Shown piece by piece: positions 34,651-44,986 of a stretch of DNA of 64,000 bases (its first letter is position 1; each line of letters opens with the position of its first letter). Below the pieces are notes generated by a model. It saw only the letters and a program-made list of their open reading frames with translations. It ran no database searches and was not told the DNA's origin. The stretch is from UBA5336 sp038522375 (GTDB lineage Bacteria; Pseudomonadota; Alphaproteobacteria; Caulobacterales; Hyphomonadaceae): assembly GCA_038522375.1 (NCBI GenBank), contig JBCBKE010000005.1, forward strand, positions 1 to 64,000, read 5' to 3'. A program made the position numbers and the translations under genes.

Positions 34651-35628
34651 CTACGCTCCGAAGCGGTCAGCGAAACCGTCGGAGGCGCGGATCAACCGGT
34701 CCACAATGCCGGGCTCAAGGCTGGAGTGGCCAGCATCGGGGATGATGTGAAGTTCTGAAACCGGCCAGGCCTTTTTCAGCGCCCAGGCCGAGGAGAGCGG
34801 CGTGACCACGTCATACCTCCCATGCACGATCACGCCTGGAACATTGCCCAATTGTTTGGCCGCTGCGTTCAGTAACCACCCGTCATGCTCGAAGAACCCC
34901 TCGTTCACGAAATAGTGGCATTCGATGCGGGCGAAGGCGTCAACGAAATCGTCTTCATCGAAGCGGGGTGGCCGGACGAGTGGGCCCTTCAGCGATAGTG
35001 TTTCGCCCTCCCAGCGCGACCAGGCCCGCGCCGCCTCGATCCTCGCCTTCTGATTGTCGCCGGTCAGCCGCTTGTGGAACGCGCGCAGCAGGTCGCCACG
35101 CTCGCCTTCGGGGATCGGAGCGACGTACCGTTCATAGCTATCGGGGAACAGGCGGCTGGCGCCCTCCTGGTAAAACCACTGGATCTCCGCGTCAGTGATC
35201 AGGAAAATGCCCCTCAGGAGCAGCCCAAGAACGTTCTCGGTATGGGTTACGGCGTATGACAACGCCAGGGTTGAGCCCCACGATCCGCCGAAGACCAGCC
35301 ACTTTTCGATGCCAAGGACCGTTCTCAGTGCTTCGGCGTCGGCCACAAGGTCCCAGGTGGTGTTCTCCCGCAGTTCCGAGTGTGGCGTCGAACGACCGCA
35401 GCCGCGTTGGTCGAAAAGGATGATGCGATAGCGCTCTGGATCGAAGAACCGACGCATCTCTGGGCTGGAGCCACCGCCAGGTCCGCCGTGAAGGCCGAGA
35501 ACGGGCACGCCATTCGGGTTACCGGACTCCTCCCAGTAGACTTCATGGAGGTCGGACACTCTGAGGCGTCCGGTACGGCGGGCTTCGTGTCGCGGATAAA
35601 GCGTCCGCCGTGCGTTCGTCCTGTTCAT
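34651..35628 (-). CDS. pip: Proline iminopeptidase
   Basis: This 325-residue alpha/beta hydrolase removes N-terminal proline from peptides. LGLHGGPGGGSSPEMRRFFDP near residues 43-61 is the oxyanion-hole region, followed by FDQRGCGRSTPH, highly typical of the family. The nucleophile elbow is GGSWGSTLAL near 114-123. The acid is likely in VHGRYDVVTPL near 273 and the histidine in DAGHSSLEPG near 305. The helical cap, ending in the W-E-rich segment AWSRWEGETLSL, is standard. It probably acts in the cytoplasm; no signal peptide is present. Confidence 0.93.
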   Translation of the reverse strand: MNRTNARRTLYPRHEARRTGRLRVSDLHEVYWEESGNPNGVPVLGLHGGPGGGSSPEMRRFFDPERYRIILFDQRGCGRSTPHSELRENTTWDLVADAEALRTVLGIEKWLVFGGSWGSTLALSYAVTHTENVLGLLLRGIFLITDAEIQWFYQEGASRLFPDSYERYVAPIPEGERGDLLRAFHKRLTGDNQKARIEAARAWSRWEGETLSLKGPLVRPPRFDEDDFVDAFARIECHYFVNEGFFEHDGWLLNAAAKQLGNVPGVIVHGRYDVVTPLSSAWALKKAWPVSELHIIPDAGHSSLEPGIVDRLIRASDGFADRFGA

Positions 35629-35731
35629 AAGTCTTTCACTTATCGACTGTTACTAAGAAGATAAAGGCTGGACGGGCGCCTGCTCTATCGCCATGGTGCG
35701 GAGGGTGTGGGGTTTGGTATTGGTGTTAAGA

Positions 35732-36346
35732 ATGAAATCTGTTGTCGCGGCTGTTGTTGGACTTTCCCTTGGCGGCTGCGCCACCGTTGCCGTTGTACCG
35801 ACGGAGACAACTGTCAGCACAGAGACAACCGTCGAGCAATCGGCGCTACGCACTTCGGCCGATCTTTTCTGTGAGAAGGCCGAAGCTGAGGGCTGGGTTG
35901 CCTCCTCAACGGGGCTTCTCGGTTTTGCGTCCGTGCTGATGAATGGCGCTGGCACGTCTGGCGAACGTCCTGGAACGTATGCCGATCGCATTGATGCCGG
36001 TTCGAACGATGCGTCTGTCGTTGTTGAACGTATTGCGACCGATGCGACCACAGCGCGCGATGGCTTGTTGTCGGTGAAACGCGAAGCAGATGTGCTCATC
36101 GCGTCTGAAACCTCTGTACCCGACCGGATTGATGTTATGGCGTTCGAACGGGCCCTGGTGAGGGCGCAACGATCAAGCCGCGGATTTTCCGAAGCACTTG
36201 AGATAGTGAGTGGGCGGACCGAGGAAACCAGCGCAGGGGCTGCGGCCATTGCTGCGTTTGATGAAGCAATCGATGGGGCACGCCGTATCGCAGATGCCTT
36301 GGACACGCGGTATGCAAACGAGGCTGGGAGCGCCCCCATCTCCTAA
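35732..36346 (+). CDS. Hypothetical lipoprotein
   Basis: This 204-residue protein starts at ATG 35732; the frame is open from ATG 35693, but the signal peptide fits better at 35732. The signal sequence MKSVVAAVVGLSLGGC ends in a lipobox with Cys16. The mature part is alanine-, threonine- and acid-rich and predicted helical. No catalytic motif is recognised. It looks like an envelope lipoprotein of narrow distribution. It is divergent from pip, and its TAA stop interlocks with the stop of the convergent DUF423 gene in CTAA (36343-36346). Confidence 0.65.
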   Translation: MKSVVAAVVGLSLGGCATVAVVPTETTVSTETTVEQSALRTSADLFCEKAEAEGWVASSTGLLGFASVLMNGAGTSGERPGTYADRIDAGSNDASVVVERIATDATTARDGLLSVKREADVLIASETSVPDRIDVMAFERALVRAQRSSRGFSEALEIVSGRTEETSAGAAAIAAFDEAIDGARRIADALDTRYANEAGSAPIS

Positions 36347-36702
36347 GGTGCTGGCGGGCGGCGCAGGCTCTTGTACCCAATCAACGCCCAACCAGCGATC
36401 ATGCCAACACCGCCGACGGGAGTTACCGCACCCAATACCCGTGGCGCACCAATGGCCATTGCATAAAGTGTCGCCGAAAACAGGCTGGCGCCAGCGAGGA
36501 ACATCCACGCGGCCGGGCCAAGGGAACGCCGTCTGTCCGATAGCGAAATCGCCAGGGCTGCAACGGCGTGGACCAGCGCATAAAATGTGGCGGTCTCCCA
36601 CCATCCCTTCTCGGTTTCGGTCAGGTGGTCCTCAAGTCCATGTGCACCGAAGGCGCCAAGCGCAACGGCCAGCAGACCGAGCAGGGCAGCGGACGCTGTC
36701 AT
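36343..36702 (-). CDS. DUF423 small membrane protein
   Basis: This 119-residue protein has four hydrophobic segments. LLAVALGAFGAHGLEDHL near residues 9-26 and TATFYALVHAVAALAISL near 37-54 are diagnostic of the DUF423 (YgdD-like) family. LFSATLYAMAIG and GVTPVGGVGMIAGWALI-like segments complete it. Function is unknown. It is 18 bases downstream of msrA on the same strand and likely co-transcribed with it. Confidence 0.85.
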   Translation of the reverse strand: MTASAALLGLLAVALGAFGAHGLEDHLTETEKGWWETATFYALVHAVAALAISLSDRRRSLGPAAWMFLAGASLFSATLYAMAIGAPRVLGAVTPVGGVGMIAGWALIGYKSLRRPPAP

Positions 36703-36720
36703 GGTCTTGTCGGGGCGAGC

Positions 36721-37392
36721 TTAGCTCTCGGACCCGTCGGCCCAGATCGCTTCAATCGTCGCGTCCCGGCGGCACGCTTCCCTGTAGAAATTGTAGCGGA
36801 TCGGATTTTTCAGGTAATAGTCCTGATGGTATTCCTCAGCCTCATAAAAGGGCGCAGCGGGTAGAATTTCTGTCACCACGGGGGCAGGAAGGATGCCAGA
36901 CGCGTCTATTGCGATCTTCTCGGCTTCTGCAGCAGCGGCTTGTGCGTCACCTGATGTCAGTATCGCTGTAGTGTAGCTGTGTCCGCGATCGCAGAACTGC
37001 CCGCCCGCGTCGGTCGGGTCGATGTGGCGGAAAAAGTATGAGACAAGCATGTCATAGCTGACCGTGTCAGGATTATAGGTCACTTTGACCGCTTCCAGGT
37101 GCCCGTCTTTCGAGTGGGTCTTGTAAGTCGGGTTGAGCGTATCGCCACCGGTATAGCCGGACACCGTATCGATGACGCCCTCAACCTTGTCGAAATCGGC
37201 CTCCACGCACCAGAAACATCCACCCGCAAAAATCGCGGTTTCAGTCTCCCCGACAGTCGTGACTTCAAGAGCCTTGTCCTGAGCACCTGCGGATGCCGAA
37301 AACATGGCAATTGCCGCCGCCGCACCCGCCACAAGGGTGGCAGCGGACAGGTTGGGGCGATGGGTGCGAAGGAAATTCGAGGTGTTTTTCAT
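36721..37392 (-). CDS. msrA: Periplasmic peptide-methionine (S)-S-oxide reductase
   Basis: This 223-residue protein starts at ATG 37392, with GGGATC six bases upstream; a further 15 codons in frame are ignored. A signal peptide (residues ~1-37, ending ASAGAQ) should export it. The catalytic site is AGGCFWCVEADF near residues 56-67, with the nucleophilic cysteine. GYTGGDTLNPTY, HLEAVKV and GGQFCDRGHSYTTAI follow in the normal MsrA order. It repairs oxidised methionines of envelope proteins. No MsrB domain is fused or adjacent, and the electron donor is not encoded nearby. Confidence 0.92.
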   Translation of the reverse strand: MKNTSNFLRTHRPNLSAATLVAGAAAAIAMFSASAGAQDKALEVTTVGETETAIFAGGCFWCVEADFDKVEGVIDTVSGYTGGDTLNPTYKTHSKDGHLEAVKVTYNPDTVSYDMLVSYFFRHIDPTDAGGQFCDRGHSYTTAILTSGDAQAAAAEAEKIAIDASGILPAPVVTEILPAAPFYEAEEYHQDYYLKNPIRYNFYREACRRDATIEAIWADGSES

Positions 37393-37523
37393 GGTGATCC
37401 CGCGGCGGTCTAGATCGGATATGCGGTAGTTTGCCAAGTATTTCGAGGGAAATCACGCACCTGTGACGGTACTGTAACGTACATGTGTTTCGCAATTGCA
37501 ACACAAATTGCCGATGCGCCGCC

Positions 37524-39647
37524 CTAGGCGGGCGGTACGCCTATGACTCGAACATCGACACTGGCTGAGCGCCCCGCGGCATCGACGGCCGACACCGTGT
37601 AGAATCCCGCTTGTTCAGGGAGCCAAGCGGGGAGCCCACCCTGATCGTTTGCCAGCCGCTCGCCATCAACATACCAAGCCAACGCGCCATCTCCGCGTCC
37701 GGAAAAGACGACGGCCCTTGGTTTGCGGCCATCGATCCGACCCGCCCAAAGCTCGGCGTTGGGTGGGGGAAAGAGGATTTCGGGTGGTGCGGTCGCGTCC
37801 TCGAAGGTCGCGAGGGCGTGCAAATCGGCGCCATTTCGGACCGTCTGCCGGGCGGGCCGATCCTCGCCTCGTTTCCCGATGTCCGCGGTCGCTTGGTCAG
37901 CAATCTGGAACAGGAGCGGGAGGGCTGCGCTCCGGCCCGTCGCGCCTGGTCTCGGCGCACCGTCTGCCCGCCCGACCCAGACCACGACGGCAAGGTCGCC
38001 GACGACGCCGGCGGCCCATGCATCGCGGAAGCCGTAGGATGTGCCCGTCTTGAAGGCGACACTTGGCGCGTGGGTTGTCAGACGACCCGGCATCCGCCCT
38101 TCGGGCGGCGGCGTACCAGCCAGGATTTCGATGATCGCGCCGGCGCTTGTCGGTCTGAGAAGCGGCTGTCCCGCCGTTCCTGTTCGCGCGTCAGCGTCGC
38201 TTTCGGTCCATGCCAGCGGCTTTGCGACTCCATCATCGCCAAGGGCTGCATACAGCAAAGCCAGATCCTGTGCCGTGACCCCAGCGCCGCCGAGGGCCAA
38301 TGCAAGACCAGCCTCTCCGTCCAGTGGGCCATATACATGGGGAGCGGCGCCGCTCGCTGTGAGGGCAGATGCGAACCGCCCCGGGCCAACTTCCGCCAAG
38401 GCCAGCACTGCGGGAACATTGAGGGAGTGCTGGAGGGCGTCAGTAATCGTCACGTCACCACGGAAGCTGCGATCGAAGTTCTCTGGCTGGTAAGCGTCGA
38501 ACCGGCGCGGCAGATCGCGGATCTGGGATCTTGGCCTCGCGATACCGTCATCGAAGGCCAACCCATAGATAAAGGGCTTGAGGGTCGAACCCGGCGAACG
38601 AAGCTGGTCGGTGAGGTCAAGCCAGCCCCCCGGCCGATCGCGGCTGACTGAACCAACGGACGCGCGAACCGCCCGTGTGGGGATATCGACCACCAGGGCC
38701 GCAATCTGAACTGACGGGTCGAGCGTCGCCGCATGCCGGGCGATGAGGGCTTCGAGATTATGCTGGGCGCGGCCGTCCAGGCTCGTGCGTACGTCTGCGC
38801 CGGTCGGCTGGTTCTGGCGCGCCCGGGCGGTGGCATGCCAGGCCTTGTCGGGAAAGGGCTCGCGCCGGACCAGGACAGGCAGGCTCGCAATGTCTTCAGC
38901 TTGCGCTTGGGTAAAAACCCCAGACCGGAAGAGACGCCAGGCGACGGCGTCCCGACCCGCTTTCCCGCCCTGTGGTCGGCGATCGGGGCGGCGTGCTTCG
39001 GGAGCCTGCGGCAGGGCGACCAGCAAGGCGATCTGATCATCCGAAAGTCCATCCGGTTCGCGCCCGAAATAGCGCCAGCTTGCCGCCCTTATGCCTTCGA
39101 TGTTCCCGCCATAGGGTGCCAGCGTGAGGTAGAGTTCGAGGATTTCCCGCTTGGTGAGGCGGGCTTCGATCTGGTGAGCCCTTGCGATCTCGATCAGCTT
39201 TGCGACCGGTGTCCGGGGGCGAGGTTCCAGCAAACGGGCGGTCTGCATGGTGAGGGTCGACCCGCCGGACACGATTTTGCCGGCACGGACCGCGTTCACT
39301 GCCGCCCTGACCAGTCCGATCCAGTCGGTGCCCCAATGGGCGTAGAACCGCTTGTCTTCTACGGCAATCAAGGCATCGACGAAGGCTGGGTCAATAAGAT
39401 CAAGGTCCGCAGGGAAGCGCCAATAGGCGCCTTCCGCGGGAAAGGCTCGCAGCGGGCGGCCATCCCGATCGGTGACCCACTGGGCAACTGACTGGGCCCT
39501 GTCGATTGGCGGCGGGAAAAGCCGGTCAAGCGAAAGGATGGCAAGCGCAATGGCGGCGACCAAGAGGATGGTGGACCGCAGGGTGTATCGCGGTCCACGG
39601 GGTTTCAGAAGGGCTGCTAACCTACTGGACACCGCCAGGGCCATCAT
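37524..39647 (-). CDS. pbpC: Penicillin-binding protein 1C
   Basis: This 707-residue bifunctional peptidoglycan synthase has one N-terminal membrane span (residues ~23-42). The GT51 glycosyltransferase domain shows ALIAVEDKRFYAHWGTD with Glu97 and GGSTLTMQTARL. The transpeptidase domain has SPGSTLKP with Ser354 and Lys357, SLN at 408-410 and KTGTS at 533-537. The C-terminal ~90 residues form the PBP1C-specific beta-sandwich (biPBP_C). The start overlaps the upstream macroglobulin gene by 26 bases; this pairing recurs in many proteobacteria. Confidence 0.95.
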   Translation of the reverse strand: MMALAVSSRLAALLKPRGPRYTLRSTILLVAAIALAILSLDRLFPPPIDRAQSVAQWVTDRDGRPLRAFPAEGAYWRFPADLDLIDPAFVDALIAVEDKRFYAHWGTDWIGLVRAAVNAVRAGKIVSGGSTLTMQTARLLEPRPRTPVAKLIEIARAHQIEARLTKREILELYLTLAPYGGNIEGIRAASWRYFGREPDGLSDDQIALLVALPQAPEARRPDRRPQGGKAGRDAVAWRLFRSGVFTQAQAEDIASLPVLVRREPFPDKAWHATARARQNQPTGADVRTSLDGRAQHNLEALIARHAATLDPSVQIAALVVDIPTRAVRASVGSVSRDRPGGWLDLTDQLRSPGSTLKPFIYGLAFDDGIARPRSQIRDLPRRFDAYQPENFDRSFRGDVTITDALQHSLNVPAVLALAEVGPGRFASALTASGAAPHVYGPLDGEAGLALALGGAGVTAQDLALLYAALGDDGVAKPLAWTESDADARTGTAGQPLLRPTSAGAIIEILAGTPPPEGRMPGRLTTHAPSVAFKTGTSYGFRDAWAAGVVGDLAVVVWVGRADGAPRPGATGRSAALPLLFQIADQATADIGKRGEDRPARQTVRNGADLHALATFEDATAPPEILFPPPNAELWAGRIDGRKPRAVVFSGRGDGALAWYVDGERLANDQGGLPAWLPEQAGFYTVSAVDAAGRSASVDVRVIGVPPA

Positions 39648-42600
39648 CGCGGCGCGCGATGGTCACGCGGCCCGCATCAGACCGGGCATTCACGCTCGGC
39701 CGATACATATCCTCAGCCACTGCGCCGGGCATCGCGAAATCACCGGGGGTAACGGCGCGGACGATATAAGCGACCGTTTGCGCCGTGTCGCTGAGGTCGA
39801 TCGCGGCCACAAACCGGTCGTCGCGCGCCTCGGCCGTCTTGGCAGCCGAGATCGTGCCGAGCCAGGCGAAAGCGCCATCATCCTCGTATTCGCGGGCGCC
39901 ATCGGTGGGGCGAAGTACCGTCTCTATCTCGAAACCTGCTGGAAGCAGGTCAGCTATGATCACCGGGTTCACCCGGCGCTCTTCGGGATCGACGGTCAAG
40001 GATACAACCAGCTGATCGCCCTGCCGAAGGTCGCCGAGACTGAGCCGTCCTCCGGTGAGGGAGGCGAAGGATTTCTCGATCGCAAGGCGGTTCTCGACAG
40101 ACGGGGGAGCGTCAGTCGGCGCCCCTGAAACAAGGACGGTGCGGAAGACCGGCGTCGAGCCCCCATAGGTGAAGCTGACGTCCTCGGATATCTGTGCCTC
40201 GGAGACAAAGTATCGCCGGTCATTCTCGTTGCCCCTGCCGAGGCCTTCGACGGCCATGGCGTATCCGCCATCTTCCGCTTCACCGCCGGTCAAGGCGTTC
40301 ACCGCCGTGAGCAGGAATGCTTTCTCCTGGGTCGATAGCGAAACGGGATCAGGCGCGTCGGTGCCTACTGCATTGACGAGGCGGGCTGCGAGGTCGTCAA
40401 AGCCAGCTTCGGTTGCCAAGGCGAGGACACCAGCCCGGTCTCTCAGCGGTGTCTGGTAGTAATCTCCGTCATTGTCGTAACCCAACGCCTCTTCTGCAGC
40501 GGCAAAGGCGCTGGCGGCGCGGGATTGGTCGCCGACAGCTGCAAGACCGGCACCGAGGTGGGCGCGGGCAAGGGGGCTTTCGATGTCGTTGAGCGCACGG
40601 TCATGCAGATAGCGGAGGCGAGAGACGTCAGCCTCGCCAGCCTTGGCGAGCACATACAGCGCATAGGGCGCAGCACGGTTCATCAGCCTTTGTTGGGTGT
40701 CCGCATGCCAGTCGCTCTCATACACATTCGCGTCGTAGCCGTAGACCCGCCATGCATCGCCGGTTGCAACCGTTCGCATGGCTGTGTAGGCGCGGCTGAG
40801 GGCCTCGTTCGGAACCGCATAGCCAGCAACCTTGGCGCGGTGCAGGAAATCGGTCGTGTAAGCGCCCAGCCATGGTGACGCGTTGCCGTCGCCTTCGCGC
40901 CAGAGCCCGAACGAGCCATCGGCACTTTGGCGATTGAGGATGCGGGTGACCGCCTCCTGTATACGCGCGCCCGTTTGTTCGCTGCCGCCTTCGGCCCCGA
41001 ATGCAACCAATTGGTCGGTGTAGAGCAGGGGCAGGGCCCGGCTGACAGTCTGTTCGGTACAGCCATAGGGATACTGGGAGAGCGAGGCGTAAAGGGCGTT
41101 CGCATCGACCGGCAGACTGGAAAAGCTGACCGTCATGCCGATGGAGCCTGGCTCAAACCCTTCCACCAGATCGCGCGATAGCGTGTAGGTTTCGCCCGGT
41201 GCCATGGTTTCGCTGATAACGCGCGTTAGTGGTAGGTAGGGCGAACGGGTCTCAATGAGGTACTCTCGGTCGACCGCGAAATTCTGAGGTCCCTCAACCG
41301 CGAGGCGCAGGCGGCTGATCCCCTCGGCGTCGGTTGTAACGGGAACCGATACGTCCGCGCGCTCGCCCCGGGGCAGCGATCTGGAGATCTCCTCCAGCCC
41401 CACCGATACGGGCCCCGCCGCCGCCAGCGAAGCGACAAAGGGGCCGCCCTCGAGTTCTACATTGTCGATCGACGCCGTGAAGCTCGCCTCGTCGCCGGGC
41501 GCCAGGAAACGCGGCATGATCAGTTCCGCAGGCGCCTGGTCTCTCACCGTGACTGGACGGGACGCCGCGCCAAGCCCTTCCGCTGACCAGGCAACCGCCA
41601 TCAGTCGCAGCTCTCCATTGAAATCGGGAACGGCAAAGCGGACCTTTGCCGAACCGGCCCGGCCAACTTCGACTTCCCCCGAAAAAAGCGACACGGTTCT
41701 GGTCGGGACGACCGAGAGGCCTTCCCCGCCAAGCTGGTCACCACCGGAACGGACTTCCGCCGGCAAACCGAGGTTCGGATCAAGGAGGCGACCATAGTCG
41801 TCATGGAGTTCGACGCCCAGGGATTTGCGGCCGAAGAAATAGGAAACCGGGTCGGGGCTTTGATACTTGGTGAGGTTCAAGATGCCTTCGTCGACGGCCG
41901 TCAGCGTCAGGTAGACCGGTTCTCTCGGTCCCCCTTCGATATCGATCTCGACAAGTTGGTCGCGGCGGGGGCGAATGACCTCTGGCGCATTGATGGTGAG
42001 GGAGAAGGTCCGCGGCGCCATATCAACGGGTGCATAGGTCACACCGATTGCCCGTCGGGGCTTGGCGGCCATCACCGGCTCGCGCTCGGTGAAGACATTC
42101 ACCATGATATACGCCCCTTCCCCCCAATCATCGGTGACCGGTAGGCTCATGCGTGTGCCTTCCGCGGTAACAGGGCGGGTTTCAATCGCGAGGATCCGGT
42201 CTGTCGCGACCACGATCTGCGCTTCGCCGTCATAGGGCGGTACGATGGTGATTTCCGCATTCCGTCCCGGCAAAACGGTTTCATCGACGACCGACACCTG
42301 AACGCGGTCTGGCGCTTCAATGCCGTCATCGGAGACGTAGCCGCCCCAACCCACCCAGAAACTCCGGCTGGCTTCCACGCCGTCAGGCCCTTCGAGCACC
42401 AGTTCGTGCTGGCCCCATTCGAGCCCTTCAACGGTGATCTGTGCGGCTCCGCCTGCCTCGGTCGTGATGGGGCCTTCGTTGACCGTTGCAACAGTCCGCG
42501 ACCGGCGCCAGCGCCATTCGCCGCCTTCGCGGTACCAGTCATAATGGTAGTCGATCGCAAGGAGCTTCCACGACAGCTGCGCAGCTTTCGCGTTGCCGTC

Positions 42601-44586
42601 CCTCCCGACAGCCGCGACTTCGAAGCTCGCTGCTTCGCCTTCCGCAAGGCGACCTTCGAACGCTGTCTTCGTACCAATGTACAGGTCCCTTGGGTGGAAA
42701 GGTATCCTGACGCTCTCCGTGACGGCGCGACCGCCCGGTTCCAGAACGCTCACGACCGTGTTGATGCGAAGCGGTTTGCCAGCCTCACGACCCTGGCGGC
42801 CCGGCTCAAGCAGGATCGTCGCGATGCCGGCTCCATCAGCAACCGTCTCCGGCAATTCCAGGATCCGCTCCCGGAAGGTCTCGTCATGGCGTCCGAATGT
42901 GAAATCGGGGAACAGTTCGAAGGGGGAGGGGGCGACCTCGATCCGGGCCTGGGGTTGCACGACCAGGCCAGCACCCGGTGCGCCATACAGAAAACGAGCG
43001 TCCACTTCGATCGCTCGGCTATCGTCCGCATAGAGCGCAGTCTTCTCGTTCGCCTCAAGCGTGACACCGATGCGCTGGGGAACAAAGTCCTCTACGGCGA
43101 ACGTTGCCGAGCCGACAATTCCGATGCCGTCTACATCAACGCTGGCGCTCCAGAGACCGCGTGACGCATCGCTGGCAAGATCGACGTCATGGAGGAGTGC
43201 TCCGCTCGGCGTGGCCGTGAAGCGCACGGCTTCAGCGTCCAGGCCGTTTGGCCGAACAATGGTCAGCGTACCAGCGCGGTCGGTCAGGGCGCGGCCTTCC
43301 CGGTCGCGAATATGGGCGGTCAGGTGCACGGTTTCGCCGGGGCGGTAGATCCCCCGTTCCGGATAGACATAGGCATCGACCGCACCGGGAACCGTGCGGC
43401 CAGCGATGTTCTGGCCCGACAGGTCAACCGGCGCCCGCGTCAGGTCGAGCACGGCAACATCGCCGCGAGCACCGTAGGCGATCAGAAGTTTCGGTGCAGC
43501 GTTGCGCCCACCGGACATGATCGGTTTGCCAAACCGGACGCGACCATCGGCATCGGTGGTGGCTTCCGCCAGGACATCGTTGTTTCGCGCGATCAGTTCG
43601 ACGGTTGCGCCGATCACTTCCTGGCCGTCCTGGAGCGATCTCAGCGTCGCATCAAGACCATGCTCACCCCGATAGGCGGTCAGCGCCAGGTCGGTCATCA
43701 CGATCCAGCGTCTGGCAGAGGCCGGTGGGCCGTCCGATGTTGCCCGCTCCTTGGCATCGACCACTTCCACAAAATAAGCGCCGGATTCGAGTTCGCCGAT
43801 CACGTCCTGGAGGGGGAAGATCGACGCGACCGGTGCGTTGGGAATGGACGTGACAGGCATCTCGCCCGACCAGATTTCCTGGGCGACGTCGGAGGGGTCA
43901 TCCGCGCCGTAGAGATACCCGTAGCGACCCTCTGAAACGGTCTGCCCCTGGCTGATATTCTTCTGAAACAGCACCCGGTCGGGCACATGGGACACCGTAA
44001 TCCGAACCCCATCGACATTGACTGTTTCCACCGGCAGGCCATCGGCGTCGGACCGGGGCAGGATTACGCCAGCGCCGCGAAAGCCCACATAGGGAGGACG
44101 ATCAGCGAAATCGATCGGGACCTCTTCGGTCGTCTCCAATTGCTGTCCGTTGGCTGCCGGCAGTCCGCTTTTGAGAATGGCGGTGCGGCTTTCCCCAAAG
44201 CTCAGGCCAGACAGGCATAGCTCCCGGCCGCTGACGGTCAGAACGGGAGGACTGGCCGGGCGAAGATCGACGAAGGGCGTATAATCTGTCTCGGGATCGA
44301 GGCCCGCCGAGAAAACGAAACAGGCCGAGGGTTCGGCGGCGGATGTATCGATCCGGTAGCGGAAATATGTGAACGATTGTTCGGCTTCTTCCGCCAGTCT
44401 CTGGCGCTGGCGATCGCGGCGTTCGGCAGCGACCTGGTCCCGCCTGGACCGTTCGACCACGACCCCTTCATCGACGCTGTCAGCGGTAACATCGGTGGGC
44501 GGTGTTTCGCCTCCACCGCAAGCCGCAAGTCCCGCCAGAAGCGCTGTGACGATGAATCTTTTGCCCCAGTCGCTCATGCGAACCAT
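39622..44586 (-). CDS. Bacterial alpha-2-macroglobulin lipoprotein
   Basis: This protein has 1654 residues, starting at ATG 44586 with GGAGG about six bases upstream. A lipoprotein signal ends LLAGLAAC. MG domains follow, including YPERGIYRPGETVHLTAHIRD and the large central bait-containing part. The thioester motif is GCTEQ with Cys1176, so the reactive thioester is retained. The C-terminal receptor-like domain ends near VKPSVNARSD-like sequence. In the family these periplasmic proteins trap proteases. The overlap with pbpC supports the accepted model of wall repair plus protease defence. Confidence 0.94.
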   Translation of the reverse strand: MVRMSDWGKRFIVTALLAGLAACGGGETPPTDVTADSVDEGVVVERSRRDQVAAERRDRQRQRLAEEAEQSFTYFRYRIDTSAAEPSACFVFSAGLDPETDYTPFVDLRPASPPVLTVSGRELCLSGLSFGESRTAILKSGLPAANGQQLETTEEVPIDFADRPPYVGFRGAGVILPRSDADGLPVETVNVDGVRITVSHVPDRVLFQKNISQGQTVSEGRYGYLYGADDPSDVAQEIWSGEMPVTSIPNAPVASIFPLQDVIGELESGAYFVEVVDAKERATSDGPPASARRWIVMTDLALTAYRGEHGLDATLRSLQDGQEVIGATVELIARNNDVLAEATTDADGRVRFGKPIMSGGRNAAPKLLIAYGARGDVAVLDLTRAPVDLSGQNIAGRTVPGAVDAYVYPERGIYRPGETVHLTAHIRDREGRALTDRAGTLTIVRPNGLDAEAVRFTATPSGALLHDVDLASDASRGLWSASVDVDGIGIVGSATFAVEDFVPQRIGVTLEANEKTALYADDSRAIEVDARFLYGAPGAGLVVQPQARIEVAPSPFELFPDFTFGRHDETFRERILELPETVADGAGIATILLEPGRQGREAGKPLRINTVVSVLEPGGRAVTESVRIPFHPRDLYIGTKTAFEGRLAEGEAASFEVAAVGRDGNAKAAQLSWKLLAIDYHYDWYREGGEWRWRRSRTVATVNEGPITTEAGGAAQITVEGLEWGQHELVLEGPDGVEASRSFWVGWGGYVSDDGIEAPDRVQVSVVDETVLPGRNAEITIVPPYDGEAQIVVATDRILAIETRPVTAEGTRMSLPVTDDWGEGAYIMVNVFTEREPVMAAKPRRAIGVTYAPVDMAPRTFSLTINAPEVIRPRRDQLVEIDIEGGPREPVYLTLTAVDEGILNLTKYQSPDPVSYFFGRKSLGVELHDDYGRLLDPNLGLPAEVRSGGDQLGGEGLSVVPTRTVSLFSGEVEVGRAGSAKVRFAVPDFNGELRLMAVAWSAEGLGAASRPVTVRDQAPAELIMPRFLAPGDEASFTASIDNVELEGGPFVASLAAAGPVSVGLEEISRSLPRGERADVSVPVTTDAEGISRLRLAVEGPQNFAVDREYLIETRSPYLPLTRVISETMAPGETYTLSRDLVEGFEPGSIGMTVSFSSLPVDANALYASLSQYPYGCTEQTVSRALPLLYTDQLVAFGAEGGSEQTGARIQEAVTRILNRQSADGSFGLWREGDGNASPWLGAYTTDFLHRAKVAGYAVPNEALSRAYTAMRTVATGDAWRVYGYDANVYESDWHADTQQRLMNRAAPYALYVLAKAGEADVSRLRYLHDRALNDIESPLARAHLGAGLAAVGDQSRAASAFAAAEEALGYDNDGDYYQTPLRDRAGVLALATEAGFDDLAARLVNAVGTDAPDPVSLSTQEKAFLLTAVNALTGGEAEDGGYAMAVEGLGRGNENDRRYFVSEAQISEDVSFTYGGSTPVFRTVLVSGAPTDAPPSVENRLAIEKSFASLTGGRLSLGDLRQGDQLVVSLTVDPEERRVNPVIIADLLPAGFEIETVLRPTDGAREYEDDGAFAWLGTISAAKTAEARDDRFVAAIDLSDTAQTVAYIVRAVTPGDFAMPGAVAEDMYRPSVNARSDAGRVTIARRDDGPGGVQ

Positions 44587-44724
44587 CTTATCCTCCGAGA
44601 ATCCTCACCTCCCCTATGCACCCTCTGATCCCGATGATCTAGGGCGCCGATCATGGCATCGGTTCGACAACATGACGCTCTTGTCAGGGGCATTCGGTGT
44701 CCGGCGTGCGGATAGCTGCCCGTT

Positions 44725-44982
44725 TCAACCGCTCCAGCGATTTCCCTTCCGGCGATTGCAACGCCTGTGAACGAGCTGCAGGTTATCGAGCGCATCGGTG
44801 CCGCCCTTCGAGCGAGGGCGAACATGATCAAGGGTGGGTCGCCACACCTTCCAGAGCGTACTGTGGGCGACCGCTCCCCTGTGGCGCGGCATCGGTTCTC
44901 CGCACAGTGCGCACTGCCCGGCCTGCGCAGCCCAAAGCTCCAGGAATTGCGTGTCCTCACGGGGGCGCTGCGCCTGGGCCAT
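44725..44982 (-). CDS. Small HNH endonuclease
   Basis: This 85-residue protein starts at ATG 44982, four bases after the folD stop; the frame extends to 45042 but overlaps folD. AGQCALCGEPM near residues 19-29 supplies the first zinc cysteines. LDHVRPRSKGGTDALDNLQL near residues 51-70 holds the HNH core with its first histidine, and HRRCNRRKGNR closes the fold with the last histidine and cysteine. It would cut or nick DNA. It is free-standing, small and probably co-transcribed with folD. Its role and target are unknown. Confidence 0.8.
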   Translation of the reverse strand: MAQAQRPREDTQFLELWAAQAGQCALCGEPMPRHRGAVAHSTLWKVWRPTLDHVRPRSKGGTDALDNLQLVHRRCNRRKGNRWSG

Positions 44983-44986
44983 GCCG

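Noticed and set aside
41000..43900. Several open frames on the plus strand inside the macroglobulin gene
   Set aside because: They are shadows of the long minus-strand gene, with no family-like sequence.
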